Assembly: GCA_000827205.1 (NCBI GenBank)
Contig: KN832559.1
Span: 495,167-559,166 of the forward strand
Length of the DNA: 64,000 nucleotides
Reading direction: 5' to 3'
Origin: Plicaturopsis crispa FD-325 SS-3
Lineage: Eukaryota > Basidiomycota > Agaricomycetes > Amylocorticiales > Amylocorticiaceae
This document shows, piece after piece, positions 28,272 to 44,876 of this stretch; position 1 is the stretch's first letter; every line of letters begins with the position of its first letter. The position numbers were made by a program, and so were the translations under genes. The notes below the pieces were generated by a model that was given only the letters and a program-made list of their open reading frames with translations, had not been told where the DNA came from and searched no databases.

Positions 28272-28674
28272 GTTAGAAAATGATAATATTCATGTACTAC
28301 TACTACGACAGGACTTCAACGAGTATCACTAAATAAGAAACACGGAACCTCCGACGTGTACGAATACAGTACTACGAGTCGGAAACGCGAACCTTCAAGA
28401 GCGCCGATGCGAGACTGCAGCAGACGCATCCTTCCTGTTTGCATCGCTGCGCTCCTTCAGCTCCTGCGCCTTCGTCTCCCCTGCCTGTACGTGCCACTGC
28501 TCGTCTGTACCGCGCCGCGCCCGTGCCGTAGCTGCGCTTCGCCCTCACGAGGGTGGCGCCCCGTGCCATGCATACGCGTGTGCCTGCCGTCCATGTCGAC
28601 AAACTCGTTCGACGTGTCGCCTACGACAGCGAGACGCTCGGGATCCGACACAAGCGTGCCCGCCGCTTTAAATG
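28272..28674. repeat. Right copy of gap-flanking direct repeat (403 bp)
   Basis: Begins immediately after the last N with GTTAGAAAATGATAATATTC and ends GCTTTAAATG at 28674, after which new sequence follows. See the left copy at 27689. Confidence 0.95.
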
Positions 28675-29704
28675 CGCCGCGGCGATCATTGACGACGCTC
28701 GGGTACATAAAGCCCTAGCGCCGACGACCTGCAAGCAGTGCTTCATCAGCAAAACTGAAGGATGAAAAATCGGATATTTAACGCACTTGAAATCCTGAAG
28801 ATGCCGCCGACGACCTGTGGACTGTGAATGCCCAGGTGATGGACCAAGCTTGGAGATCGCGCGATGATGTGTGGGAGAGTGCTAGCCTGAGGTGGGGTCG
28901 GAAAGGCGGCAAGAAAACGGGGTTCGAGCGCATTGATAACCTCGGTATGCATGAGGGCCGGTTTGCGAGGACTTGTACAATTCTGAATCGTCGAATGTTC
29001 GGTCAACGCGAGGCTACGAGTAGAAGACTTGTTAGAGTGAGACGAACGTTTGGGACGAAATGAGGCACTAGCGCACCTGATTTCTCATAGAGCATCCGGC
29101 CATCTTTGTTGACACTTTCCCGTCTTCTGTGGAGACCCTGCCAGGACCCTGCACATCGGCTAGGATCGAGTAGTGTCGCGTAGTACGGATAGCGAGGCGC
29201 TCGCTATGTAGAGTTATGTAGAGCTATATAAAGATGACCTGCTACCGTAGTCTACGAGAGCGAAAACCAGTTTCCAGATGGAGCCTTATGCCTCAACACA
29301 TCGAGCGTGCATGCCGATCCGGTCTAGAGTAGGTATCGTGTAACTTGGCCAGTGGTAGATGATAGGATTGACACGCACCTCTACACTTTGAATAGAAATC
29401 ACAGATAGGACGCAGCGATGTCAGAGAAGAGCTGGTAACGATTGTAGGGGTGAACACTGTCGGCACAACGTGTATACAAAACAGCTGACTTCCACAGGTC
29501 ACGTAGATGGTATGCGACGAGGGCGTTCCTTGAAGAAATTTGCCATGTCATGCGCTTAACTGGTCGCTAAAGCGGCATTGGAAAACAGACTGTGAATCTG
29601 GCAAGTGGCAGGGGTTGGGACGCATCTACACCCAATGAAACAATGTGGGCAGGGCAGTAAAGTTGGAAGAGAGTCGAAATGGTATTGCAACCCTTGCAAA
29701 CAGT

Positions 29705-30083
29705 CTATACATCGACGTTTTTGTACCCTTGTATCTGTAAACCACACTCAATCAGTCTGCTTCCTGCAGCAGAGGAAGTGAAAGCGCGCACCTGGTTCTC
29801 CTTGAGCATCGTCGTGTACTTCTCCGCTAACCACCTGCAGTTCTCGTAGCTGTTTACACCCTCGTACGCGCGGCATTTGCTGAGTTCTTCGCGCACTAGG
29901 CGCGCCTCCATCGCTTTGACCCAGGATTCGCGGACGTGGTCATCTCGTGCTTTGAGTTCCGCTGTGTGGTACGTGCGCCGAATTGATTCGTGGAGGATGG
30001 ATATCGTTAAACACAACCACGGTTATCACGGATCGTCCAAACGTACCTTGGGCTTGTGCAGCTCTAGATGTAAGTGCGGCCAT
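29705..30083 (-). CDS. NADH:ubiquinone oxidoreductase 12 kDa subunit (NDUFB10-like)
   Basis: Accessory subunit of mitochondrial complex I (distal membrane arm). Exons by eye: MAALTSRAAQAQ plus G, intron from GTACGT near 30046 to CACAG near 29964; then AELKARDDHVRESWVKAMEA, RLVREELSKCRAYEGVNSY and ENCRWLAEKYTTMLKENQ. An intron from GTGCGC to TTACAG near 29731 leads to IQGYKNVDV and the stop at 29705-29707. About 105 residues. The paired Cys spacing (KCRAYEG...ENCRWL) and the end pattern fit the fungal 12 kDa subunit and animal PDSW/NDUFB10 as I know them. No presequence is expected in this family. Confidence 0.82.
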
Positions 30084-30392
30084 AGTTGTTTCGACCAGTG
30101 TAAACCAGAGGTAGACAGTCTGCGGAAGGTTCTAAGAGAGTTCACCGAGACGCAGCGGAGAGCACTGAGCAGAGTCGACTCGGCTCAGCCACAATCCACG
30201 TGGCATTGCAAGCGAAACCGACTCCCTCTCGTCCCCGATTTACAGGATGCAGTGCCCTCGCACAGAAAGACAGGAAATTTGGGAGTTCACAATTATGATT
30301 GAGGTCGTCCCAATGACCTCCAGCTTGCGTAGCAATACGGATAATTATACAGCCCCGAAGCTTTTTGACCAAGACGTAGCGGGCGCCGCCGC
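30084..30392. other. Short intergenic region
   Basis: About 310 bases between the complex I subunit start and the TRAP-alpha stop. It presumably holds the complex I subunit promoter. Nothing else seen. Confidence 0.4.
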
Positions 30393-31576
30393 CTACTTCC
30401 TCCCCTTTCTTTTCCTGCCCTCGGTGCCACTGGTCTCGGCGCCGCTCGTGTCGTGCTCGTCACCGCTGCTCAGGGCACCGCCCCTCTTCTTTCCGGACTT
30501 CGTCTTCTTGAGATGGTGCTCAGGGATCCACTCCTCCTGGTAGCCGCCCGCACCGGTTGCTGTCACAGTGCCGACCGGGGCGCTTACCTCCTGCGCTTTG
30601 GGGCGGGTCCGCTTCGTCTGCGGAACGAATGTTAGGTAGGCGAAATATCCGAGGCCACTGAGGAGGGCAGCGACCATAAGGTATGTCGAGATACTGGACG
30701 CGCGGTGAGCAAGAGAGCAAGAGGAAGAGAAAGAAACGCGTACAGTTTGAAGTCAAAGATAGAGAGTTCGGGCTCGACAACTTTAACGATTGAGTCGTAG
30801 GCGGTCACGCGGTAGGTTTCACCCTGCAGTAAGAAACCGGATTGAGACACGACATCGTGAACAAAATGACGCGAATACATACGTCAACGGTGTGCTCCAG
30901 CCACACATTTAATCTGACATCGCCCGGCTGTTATATTTCAAAGATTAGTGTTCAGCTCGTGGGCTCGCCATTGCGCTTGCTCACTTTGTATCTGCAAAGG
31001 AAGTCAGCAATAGAGTAAGAAATACAATGACACGCTACTTACTCGCTGTGGAAAGTGTATGGTACAGACACCTTCGTGCCTTCCAGTAAGCTCAAGCCAT
31101 ATGTCAAGCTTGTCGTCTAGAACATAAGCCCAGTCAATATTTTGCAGAGCGACCCTGTAAAAACAACTTGTACGCACATTCTTGATCAGGCTGTTCGTCT
31201 CAGGCTGGTGAACGGACCCCGCAACGGTCTTCAGCGTCACGTTCCTGTTGGACTTGTTCTCCACTACCAGCGTAAGTTTGTTCTTTTCGCCATTCACGAC
31301 ATCTGCAGAACCACGCGAATCTCGTCAGTGGGGACGCGCGCGCGAAGGTTAATGTGTACGTACGGCCGAATGGGTTATCCTCCGGGAACGACGCAGACAC
31401 AAGAATTTCGGGCTCTGTGGATCCTTCAGCTGTTAAAGATGAGTCGAAACAAGATAGTGGCATGCATGTAAGCAAGAGGGCGCGAGGCAGGCAGAACGAC
31501 GATACGCACAGGCTACCACGGAGAGGAACAGTCCAGCAAGGGCGATACCGCCGCTAAGCAAGGAATAAAACCGCAT
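30393..31576 (-). CDS. Translocon-associated protein alpha (TRAP-alpha/Irc22-like)
   Basis: ER membrane protein associated with the Sec61 translocon. Signal peptide MRFYSLLSGGIALAGLFLSV is followed by AEGSTEPEILVSASFPEDNP and a luminal beta-domain (LTLVVENKSNRNVTLKTVAG with an N-x-S/T site). Next come PETNSLIKN, FHSEYKPGDVRLNVWLEHTV, ETYRVTAYDSIVKVVEPELS and IFDFK. A single transmembrane helix (YLMVAALLSGLGYFAYLTFV) and a basic cytosolic tail follow (PQTKRTRPKAQEV, KKTKSGKKRGG, EGRKRKGRK). Several short introns interrupt the luminal part. This is the usual TRAP-alpha order. Confidence 0.85.
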
Positions 31577-31911
31577 TTTCTCGAGAAAAACTAGCGATAC
31601 GGAGAGGAAGGGAGCCGGTGTAAAGAGGGACCAGGATATACGTTGAGGTTCGTGCAGAAACTGTAGACTCAAGACGGTTTCTTGGCGGCGCAGAGTGCCA
31701 CGTCCGCATCAGGGCAGGCTGCTTCACGACGTCACGCACTCTGAATCGCGTCGCGTGCGCGTGAGCGCCAGCAATGTTTGTTGTAGCCATGCTTGTAAAT
31801 TGCATTGTTATGTAGCGTAGGTTGTAGGTAGAAGAGCACACGAACAAACATAGTTGACGTAGGTATGCGACGCAAGAAATAAGATAAAACGCGATAGACT
31901 GTCCACCTATC
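31577..31911. other. Intergenic region
   Basis: About 335 bases between the TRAP-alpha start and the 3' end of the Swd2 gene. Presumed TRAP-alpha promoter; nothing else recognised. Confidence 0.4.
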
Positions 31912-33288
31912 TCAACCAGGTGCGCGTTTCTTCAACAAATCCTTTGCGACCTCTTCGTCACTAGCAGATTGATCTGGAAGCCAAAACGCCTGCATCCAGA
32001 CGGATCATAAGCAACCAAATCAGCATGTATGAGACACGGCTTACTAGTTCTGAGCCCGCTGTACACATCATGGCGTAGCGCGGATTAAACTTGACGCATC
32101 TCGACGGACTCGGATGACCATCCAAGATCGATAGCGGCTGTATTCGCCGAGGAGGAAGCTTCAAGTCCACAGGACCTGATCGCGTGGGAAGGTTCTGCAC
32201 ATCCCACACGCATACACGCCCGTCCAAGCTGCCACCAACAACATACTTGCTGTCTGGCGTCCAGGAAACCTCCTCCCCGCTTGTTCCCTTGACCGGATCG
32301 ATGGTCAGATTCTCCCCGAGTTTTCTGCGCTCGAGACCCTTGTGTCCCTCCAGTTTCGCTAGCAAATGGCCCTCGAAGGCATCCAGGACATAGTGGGCGT
32401 CGCCAGAGCAGCCGATCAGGATGTACTTGCCGTTGGAGGAGAACGACATCGAAGTCATGTATATGGCCCGGGGTGGATAGCTCACGAGGGCAAGTGTTGG
32501 GTCTTCGAGAGTTATAACGAGGAATGGTGTCTTGTCGAAATTTGCTTGGTCGTACACGAGGATACGCGAGTAGTTGTTGACAGCAACAGCGAATACGACG
32601 CCAGTCGCATCGTATGCAACAATAGGAGTGGAAGGTAAGTTCAAGAGCCCGCGGCAATTAGGCGCGCGCAGATCCCATAACCGCACTGTTTTGTCCATGG
32701 AGCCGGACATGAAGCCATCATCGACTGGGGACATCTCCAGTGAGATGACCTTTCCCTTGTGACCCTTGAAATATTGTAAGTATTTGTTGTCGTGTAGTGA
32801 ATGATAGCGGATGGTGTCATCCTCTTTCGTCGAGGCGTGTAAGATCGCGGTGTTCTTGTGCGTGAACCGAGGGAGATCTACGCCGTACTTTTTCGAGTAG
32901 AGCGTCTTTAAGTGTCTAAGAACGCCAATAAGTCGGTGCGCAAGAATGTAGCTGGGGTACAACTTGCTTGCCGGATTTACAGCTATACAGCCGGAAAGTC
33001 TCATCCTCTGCAGCTGTCACGACTTGATCCCCTCTATCGTCGAAGCTGATGCCCGTGATATGTCGAGGGCCCGTAGGGTTTCTCGCAGCATAGGTCCCAG
33101 GTGTAGGCGGTGGCGCCGGTTCCACAGAGTTCTTGAAGATCTTGGCCGGTTTGAGTTTCGTCTGTATTTTCTGAGGTTGACGGTGGCGCAGGCACGGACA
33201 GAGGCAAAACGCGCACCATGAGAGTGTTTGTGAGAGGCAACGTCGATGGCGCGGACATTTGGGTGCTGGGGCCTGGCTGAGGCGCCAT
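31912..33288 (-). CDS. Swd2/WDR82 WD40-repeat protein
   Basis: WD40 propeller shared by the COMPASS/Set1 H3K4 methyltransferase complex and the cleavage/polyadenylation factor in other eukaryotes. MAPQPGPSTQMSAPSTLPLT and NTLM are followed by a 45-nt intron (GTGCGCG...CCTCAG) and KIQTKLKPAKIFKNS. Then ITGISFDDRGDQVVTAAEDE, LYSKKYGVDLPRFTHK, SLHDNKYLQYFKGHKGKVIS, FMSGSMDKTVRLWDLR, SSNGKYILIGCSGD, YVVGGSLDGRVCVWDV and CVKFNPRYAMMCTAGSEL. The last exon gives AFWLPDQSASDEEVAKDLL, ending KKRAPG. The YSKKYG-THK and GS-D-TVRLWDLR blocks are typical of Swd2. It shares a short divergent promoter with RPB5. Confidence 0.9.
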
Positions 33289-33417
33289 AGCTGAGTGTTA
33301 TCGAACAAATTGCACAAGGGTCAACGGGATTGCAGAAAACCGCGACGAACTTGAGTTGAGGAGACGCGTTGAGCGGACTTTGAAAACCTTCTTGACTCTC
33401 TCCTGCTACTTTACGCG
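33289..33417. promoter_or_regulatory. Bidirectional promoter between Swd2 and RPB5
   Basis: Only 129 bases separate the ATG of the minus-strand Swd2 gene and the ATG of the plus-strand RPB5 gene, so the core promoters must overlap or abut. No canonical TATA box is evident. Shared control is inferred from spacing only. Confidence 0.65.
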
Positions 33418-34323
33418 ATGGGCGACGTCGACGAGTCCGCAAAACTATGGAAAGTCAACAGGACTATCCACGAACTGGTCAAAGATAGAGTCAGGACATG
33501 GTCGTCCTTTCCATCCGGATGCGCCTCTGATCAAGCTTGCGAAACAGGGCTTCCAGGTTTCTGACGATGAAATACACATGGACCTCGCTACTTTTCGATC
33601 GCTCTATGCAAACAACGGCGGAAGTGTAGAGTAAGTACGATCAGTCTATGGTGGTGTATCCACAGAAATGACCGTTTGCTCCTTGCAGTCGGAGTCAACT
33701 CAATTTCTTCACCAACTCTCGGGCCAACCCTACGGACCAGATATTCGTATTTTTTTCTGAAGAGAAGAGTGTTGGTGTCAAAACGATGCGAAAGTATGTA
33801 TACATGATGCCTGCTTTCGGCATCTGAGCTGACGATGGTTCCGCAATGCGCAGATTACTGGGTATATTAGAAGAAAAATCAATCCAACGCGGCATCATTG
33901 TATTCCCTGGAAACATGACACCTTCTGCGCGGAAGGTGAGTGTACAGACAACACAGGCTCGATCTAGCTAACACTCTTCATTTAGGTCATTGTCGCCATG
34001 GCCCACCAATACCGGCTCGAAGAATTCTCCGAGTCCGACCTCCTCGTGAACATTACTCACCATACTCTCGTACCGAAACACGAAGTCTTGTCTCCGGAAG
34101 AAAAAAAGGTGTTACTGGAGAAATAGTGCGCAATCCGTCTCTCGACAGTTTCACATGCTCACGTTGATCCCTCTCCAGTCGCTTGAAGGAGACACAACTA
34201 CCACGTATCCAACTGGCCGATCCCGTAGCCCGCTATTACGGCCTTCGCCGAGGACAGGTCGTGAAAATTACAAGACCAAGCGAAACCAGTGGACGCTATG
34301 CAAGCTATCGAATATGCTTTTAA
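33418..34323 (+). CDS. RPB5: RNA polymerase subunit RPB5 (RPABC1)
   Basis: Subunit shared by RNA polymerases I, II and III; sits in the lower jaw. About 208 residues in six exons. [20 protein letters not shown] and VKDR are followed, after an intron with a GTCAGG donor, by [20 protein letters not shown]. Then [54 protein letters not shown] and [20 protein letters not shown], followed by [20 protein letters not shown]. The conserved C-terminal assembly module reads [41 protein letters not shown]. Every family block is present and the length matches. Stop at 34321-34323. Confidence 0.95.
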
Positions 34324-35610
34324 TCCACTCCGGTTTCTGGGATATCTCCAGCCCCTCCACCGCGACCTTTTTTGCATTCGCTACTCTGTCGTTTGACTTG
34401 TTTTAGTACTCATTATTGTATACACTAACAATCACCGTTGTCTCAAGCTTATCTTCCCCCGTCGTTTCTCTTCGTCAGAATTTACCATCTAATTCTTCGT
34501 GGGAGTCGTGTCATCCGAGAACGCTCCTGATTAGCGCGGACTGAGCTCTCGGGTCTCGCACTAGGCATGTTAGTGAGTTGTCCCTTTTGCACCGCGGATT
34601 CGTCACTGTTTGACCCGCCACAGCCACAGGACAGGTCATTTCCAAGCCATTGATAACTGAAGGAGTAAACACGGTGTGATGTTTGCAGCGTCGTGTACGA
34701 CTACCAGGGACTGCATCTCCTTGGTATGGCATGACGGCAGAGCGGAATCAGTGAAGGTGTCACTGTATGTCAAATTTTCACGCGAAGTGCTCTGTCTAAC
34801 CGCCGGAGACACCGAAATGCGTGTTTGCGCCTCTGTGATCATATCGCTTTGCAGAATGTGTTGCTTCACCTGGGAAATGGCCGCATTTGCCCCCATACTC
34901 ATATGGCCCAAGGTCATTGTGGCTTTTGAAACATGGAGCGCTAGAGGATGTCTAGAATAGAAAGACTTAATCCAAAGTGAGTCCATTCTGAATACCCGGA
35001 TAGGCGACTTCTACGGTCCCGGACATCGCGTACAATGTGCTGACCCTTGTTTAGTTCCGTCGTCTAGATTCGTGACCAACGACTCGCCCATCCGTTGCCT
35101 TAGGCGGGACCGGCGGGACCTGCGGGAACGGAGACGAGCACAACCCGCAGGTTGCGGGATTCGTTTCATTTTCGGGCTCCCAACCAGTTGCGCACACATT
35201 CACTGGATGACCATCAAATTGCCGCTCAATGTGAGAGAATTCCATCTGTACGCAGTTATCCTAGCCTCACTACAATGCCGACCGCCACTCCCAGGTACGA
35301 TATGAAGAACTTGTTTCAGGTCCTCTCAAGTCCTACTCAACCTAGTTTTTTTCTTCTGATCCTTCCCCTACCCTAGATTCGCAGATCAGCGATATCTCGA
35401 AGCTGTAGCCTGTCAGTCTGAACAGGTCGTACACCCGTTCATTCTGCATTCCGCGCCGAAGCCAAGTAGCCGGTTCATCGACTACGCCTCATTGTAGGAG
35501 TAGGTCTGAGGAACTTGTGACTATGAAGGAGGACGTAGGCGCTCGTTGGGGTATAAAGATTGATCTCTTGTATAGCTTTTCAACGCGCGCGTTCCGCCCT
35601 GAGATTCGAA
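34324..35610. other. Intergenic region, no gene seen
   Basis: About 1.3 kb between RPB5 and the terpene synthase. Pyrimidine-rich runs occur just after RPB5 and near 35340-35380. The last part should be the synthase promoter. No coding signal recognised. Confidence 0.5.
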
Positions 35611-36915
35611 ATGGTCCCGTACACGATTCACTTCCGCCTCCCCGATCTCCTGTCGTTGTGCCCGCTGAAGACCGGCAACGAGAATCCCCACTATGCCCTT
35701 GCCGCCGCCGAGTCTACAGCTTGGATCACGAGTTTCAACATTCTCGCGGGTCGGAAGCTCGAGCTGTTTCTTCGCGCGCATGGCTCGGAGCTCTGTTCGC
35801 GAGCTTACCCGTACGCCCCGTACGAGCAATTTCGCACTTGCTGTGACTTTGTCAATCTACTATTCGTTCTGGATGAAATCAGCGACGATCAGAACGAACA
35901 AGACGCGAGGAAGACCATGGAAGTGTCTCTCAATGTCATGCGTGGCCACGCAGAGGACGACGGATCGCCTTTGGCGCAGATGACACGAGAGTATGTCGTA
36001 TCTGTTTCAGTAAGCGTTGGATGACATTGGACTGAAGCCCCCGACTAGACTCCGCACACGCCTTCTCAAATCCGCTCACGAGAGGTGTATACAGCGGCTC
36101 ATCCGGCTTCTCGAGAATTACGTCGAGGCGGTCATTGCCGAGGCCGCATTGCGTCACGAAGGTCGTGTCCTAGACTTGGATTCTTTCATAACGCTTCGCC
36201 GCGAAAACAGCGCCGTACGCGTATGTTTTGCGTTTTTCGAGTATATTCTCGACATAGATCTGCCCGAAGCAGTCTTTGAGGACCCTGCTTTCATGAGGGT
36301 GTACTGGGCCGCTATTGATATGGTTTGGTGGGCCAACGTAAGTACAATCCCTTTGATTTAGTTCATTGCGCTCATTAAACATTGCACGTCGTCATCGATA
36401 GGACGTCGTCAGTTTACATATCTGGTCGTATCCGGGTAGCTTGCTCATAGATCACTTATCCAGTACAGCTACGCTATGGAGGCAAACATGGGCCACCACG
36501 GCAACAACATCGTCACAGTTCTCATGAAGAACAAAGGATTCGACCTCCAAGCTGCCGCTGATTATGTTGGCGTGTATTTCGCGGAACTTATGACCACATT
36601 TGTCGAAGGAAAAAAGGGCCTCAGGTCCTGGGGTCTATCCGTTGACGCCGATGTAGCCCAAATCATCGAGGCACAGGGCCAATGGGTAGTAGGCAACTTG
36701 GAGGCGAGTGATCTCCTGGAGCTCATACATACCTTGACAATCTTCTTCTATTCCCACTCACTGATATCCGTGAATTGCAGTGGTCCTTTCAAACTACGCG
36801 ATACTTCGGATGTGATGCTGCTGCAGTTAAACAGAATCTTATCGTCCACCTCCGGCCTGCAGATGGCGTGAAGCAACTTGAGAACGGTGAGCGCCTTGCT
36901 TGCGTAACTCTGTAA
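35611..36915 (+). CDS. Sesquiterpene synthase (basidiomycete type)
   Basis: Class I terpene cyclase converting farnesyl diphosphate to a sesquiterpene. N-terminal [19 protein letters not shown]. The aspartate-rich motif is [16 protein letters not shown] (DExxD form). Helical blocks follow: [17 protein letters not shown] and [20 protein letters not shown]. The NSE/DTE-type metal site is NDVYSYAME, split by an intron after N, then [12 protein letters not shown]. The C-terminal [10 protein letters not shown] is typical (usually WS-RYF). The intron before WSFQT appears to use a GC donor (GGAG|GCGAGTGA ... TTGCAG). The stop is taken at 36913-36915. About 340 residues, the normal family size. The product cannot be predicted by eye. 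A decayed tandem copy follows, and an ABC transporter and P450s lie downstream. Confidence 0.92.
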
Positions 36916-37094
36916 TTTTAAGTATCTGACGTCTTCCTAAGCTAACGCTGCTAAGTAACGGTCTATAACTTATCGATGTGGGGTCGATTTGGGGAGATAT
37001 TTTGCCTGATCGCACTGAGGAGATTATTCGGATTTCCGCGCATGTCCGTCCGTCCGTCCGAAATTGCAACCAAGCATTAGGGTCAACTGGCACA

Positions 37095-37650
37095 TACCGA
37101 GGAGCACTGCTCGCGAACTTACACGTGTATCATTGAGTTCGCATTTGCTGTGATTTTGTGAGTCTGCTATTAATTATGGATGGGATTAGCGACAACCAAC
37201 ACGAACAAGACACGAGGAAGACCATGAAAGCGTGTCGCAATGTTCGTGCAGAGAGCGAAAAACATGTACATATGTACATTGAACCGAAAACCTGCTTCCT
37301 CAAGCTCGTTCTCGAGAGATCATAAATGCGTCCAGCGGTTCGTCCAGCTTCTCGAGAACTACATCGGGGCGATTATTACTGATGCCGTGCTGTGTAACGC
37401 GAACGAAGGACGTACGTATCCCGGACACAGACCTCTTTCAATCCGCTCCACTAAGATCACAGGGCCATGCGCTTCAGAATGAACTTGACCATGGTGAGCG
37501 TCTTGTTTGCCTAGCTCTGTAATGCGAGTGCCTGACGTTTTAGCCACTTATCAGCGAACATTGCAGAACCTACTAGGTTATATATGATTTATTCCCCTTG
37601 CGGAGAAATATTGCTTATCGCCTCGCATTGCAGAGATGCTCGGATCTCCG
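37095..37650 (+). pseudogene. Decayed tandem copy of the sesquiterpene synthase
   Basis: This stretch repeats parts of the neighbouring synthase in the same order and strand. 37130-37235 matches the DExxD-motif exon (FAVIL-like run to MDGISDNQHEQDTRKTMK versus [18 protein letters not shown]). 37325-37400 matches the [20 protein letters not shown] exon as QRFVQLLENYIGAIITDAVL. 37475-37560 matches the last exon around GGTGAGCG(C/T)CTTG and the bases after the stop. Stops and missing middle parts (no NSE site seen) show it is broken. The first Asp of the metal motif is present but the second is Gly. A partial tandem duplication is the simplest reading. Confidence 0.8.
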
Positions 37651-37905
37651 GTGCATGTCCGTACGTCTGTCGTCCATCCGTAAACGATTGCAGACGATCC
37701 CAAAATAATTCAAAGTTATCTCACGGATGCAGTGACACACCCCTGAAGATATGAACGGGATCAATAAGTAGTAAGTTATGGTGACCGCGTCGGCGCCGAC
37801 TTCCATTGCCTATATTTTTATAAGTAGCCACCATGTGGACTGTGCAAGGACTAACTTTCCCTTCCGTTCAGGCGTGAAGTTTGACTGTCAACTTGTCCTT
37901 TCAGG

Positions 37906-44509
<6,604 letters not shown>

Positions 44510-44876
44510 CATTGCGGACAGGCAGCTCGCTTGAGCGTATAGATCGATAACTCGTATAATTCAACAGCTTAGAGTAAAATACACGTCCGTCGTGCTATCT
44601 TGACAATTTCTAAGTAGCATTGCCTGAGAGATTGTAAAGAGGTCTCAGCTGTGGCACCACAGTGACGTTGAGGAGTTGGAGGCTGAGCACACTGCCACAT
44701 CAGATCTCAGATTCGGTCTTGTCGACTTATCTTTTACGATAAATAGCATCCTGCTATAGATCCTTGTCATCATTCAGCGCTCAGCTTGGAAACTTGCTGT
44801 ACGTACCCGCCGTTCCCTCCCAAAATCATACTAGAAAGCAGCAGTAGAATCTGCAGGCTGCAGCTGCCTCTTACCA
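44510..44876. other. Intergenic region
   Basis: About 370 bases between the ABC transporter stop and the C2 gene start. Presumed terminator and promoter; nothing further seen. Confidence 0.4.

Larger units (their letters stand above)
26486..29704. other. Gene-poor region with repeats and assembly gap
   Basis: About 3.2 kb with no recognisable gene. It contains a diverged tandem duplication (26650-27040), a run of N (28091-28271) flanked by near-identical 400-base copies, and possible terminal inverted repeats near 27391 and 29280. Short frames such as those at 27788-28018 occur in both copies of the repeat and show no domain. Confidence 0.5.
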
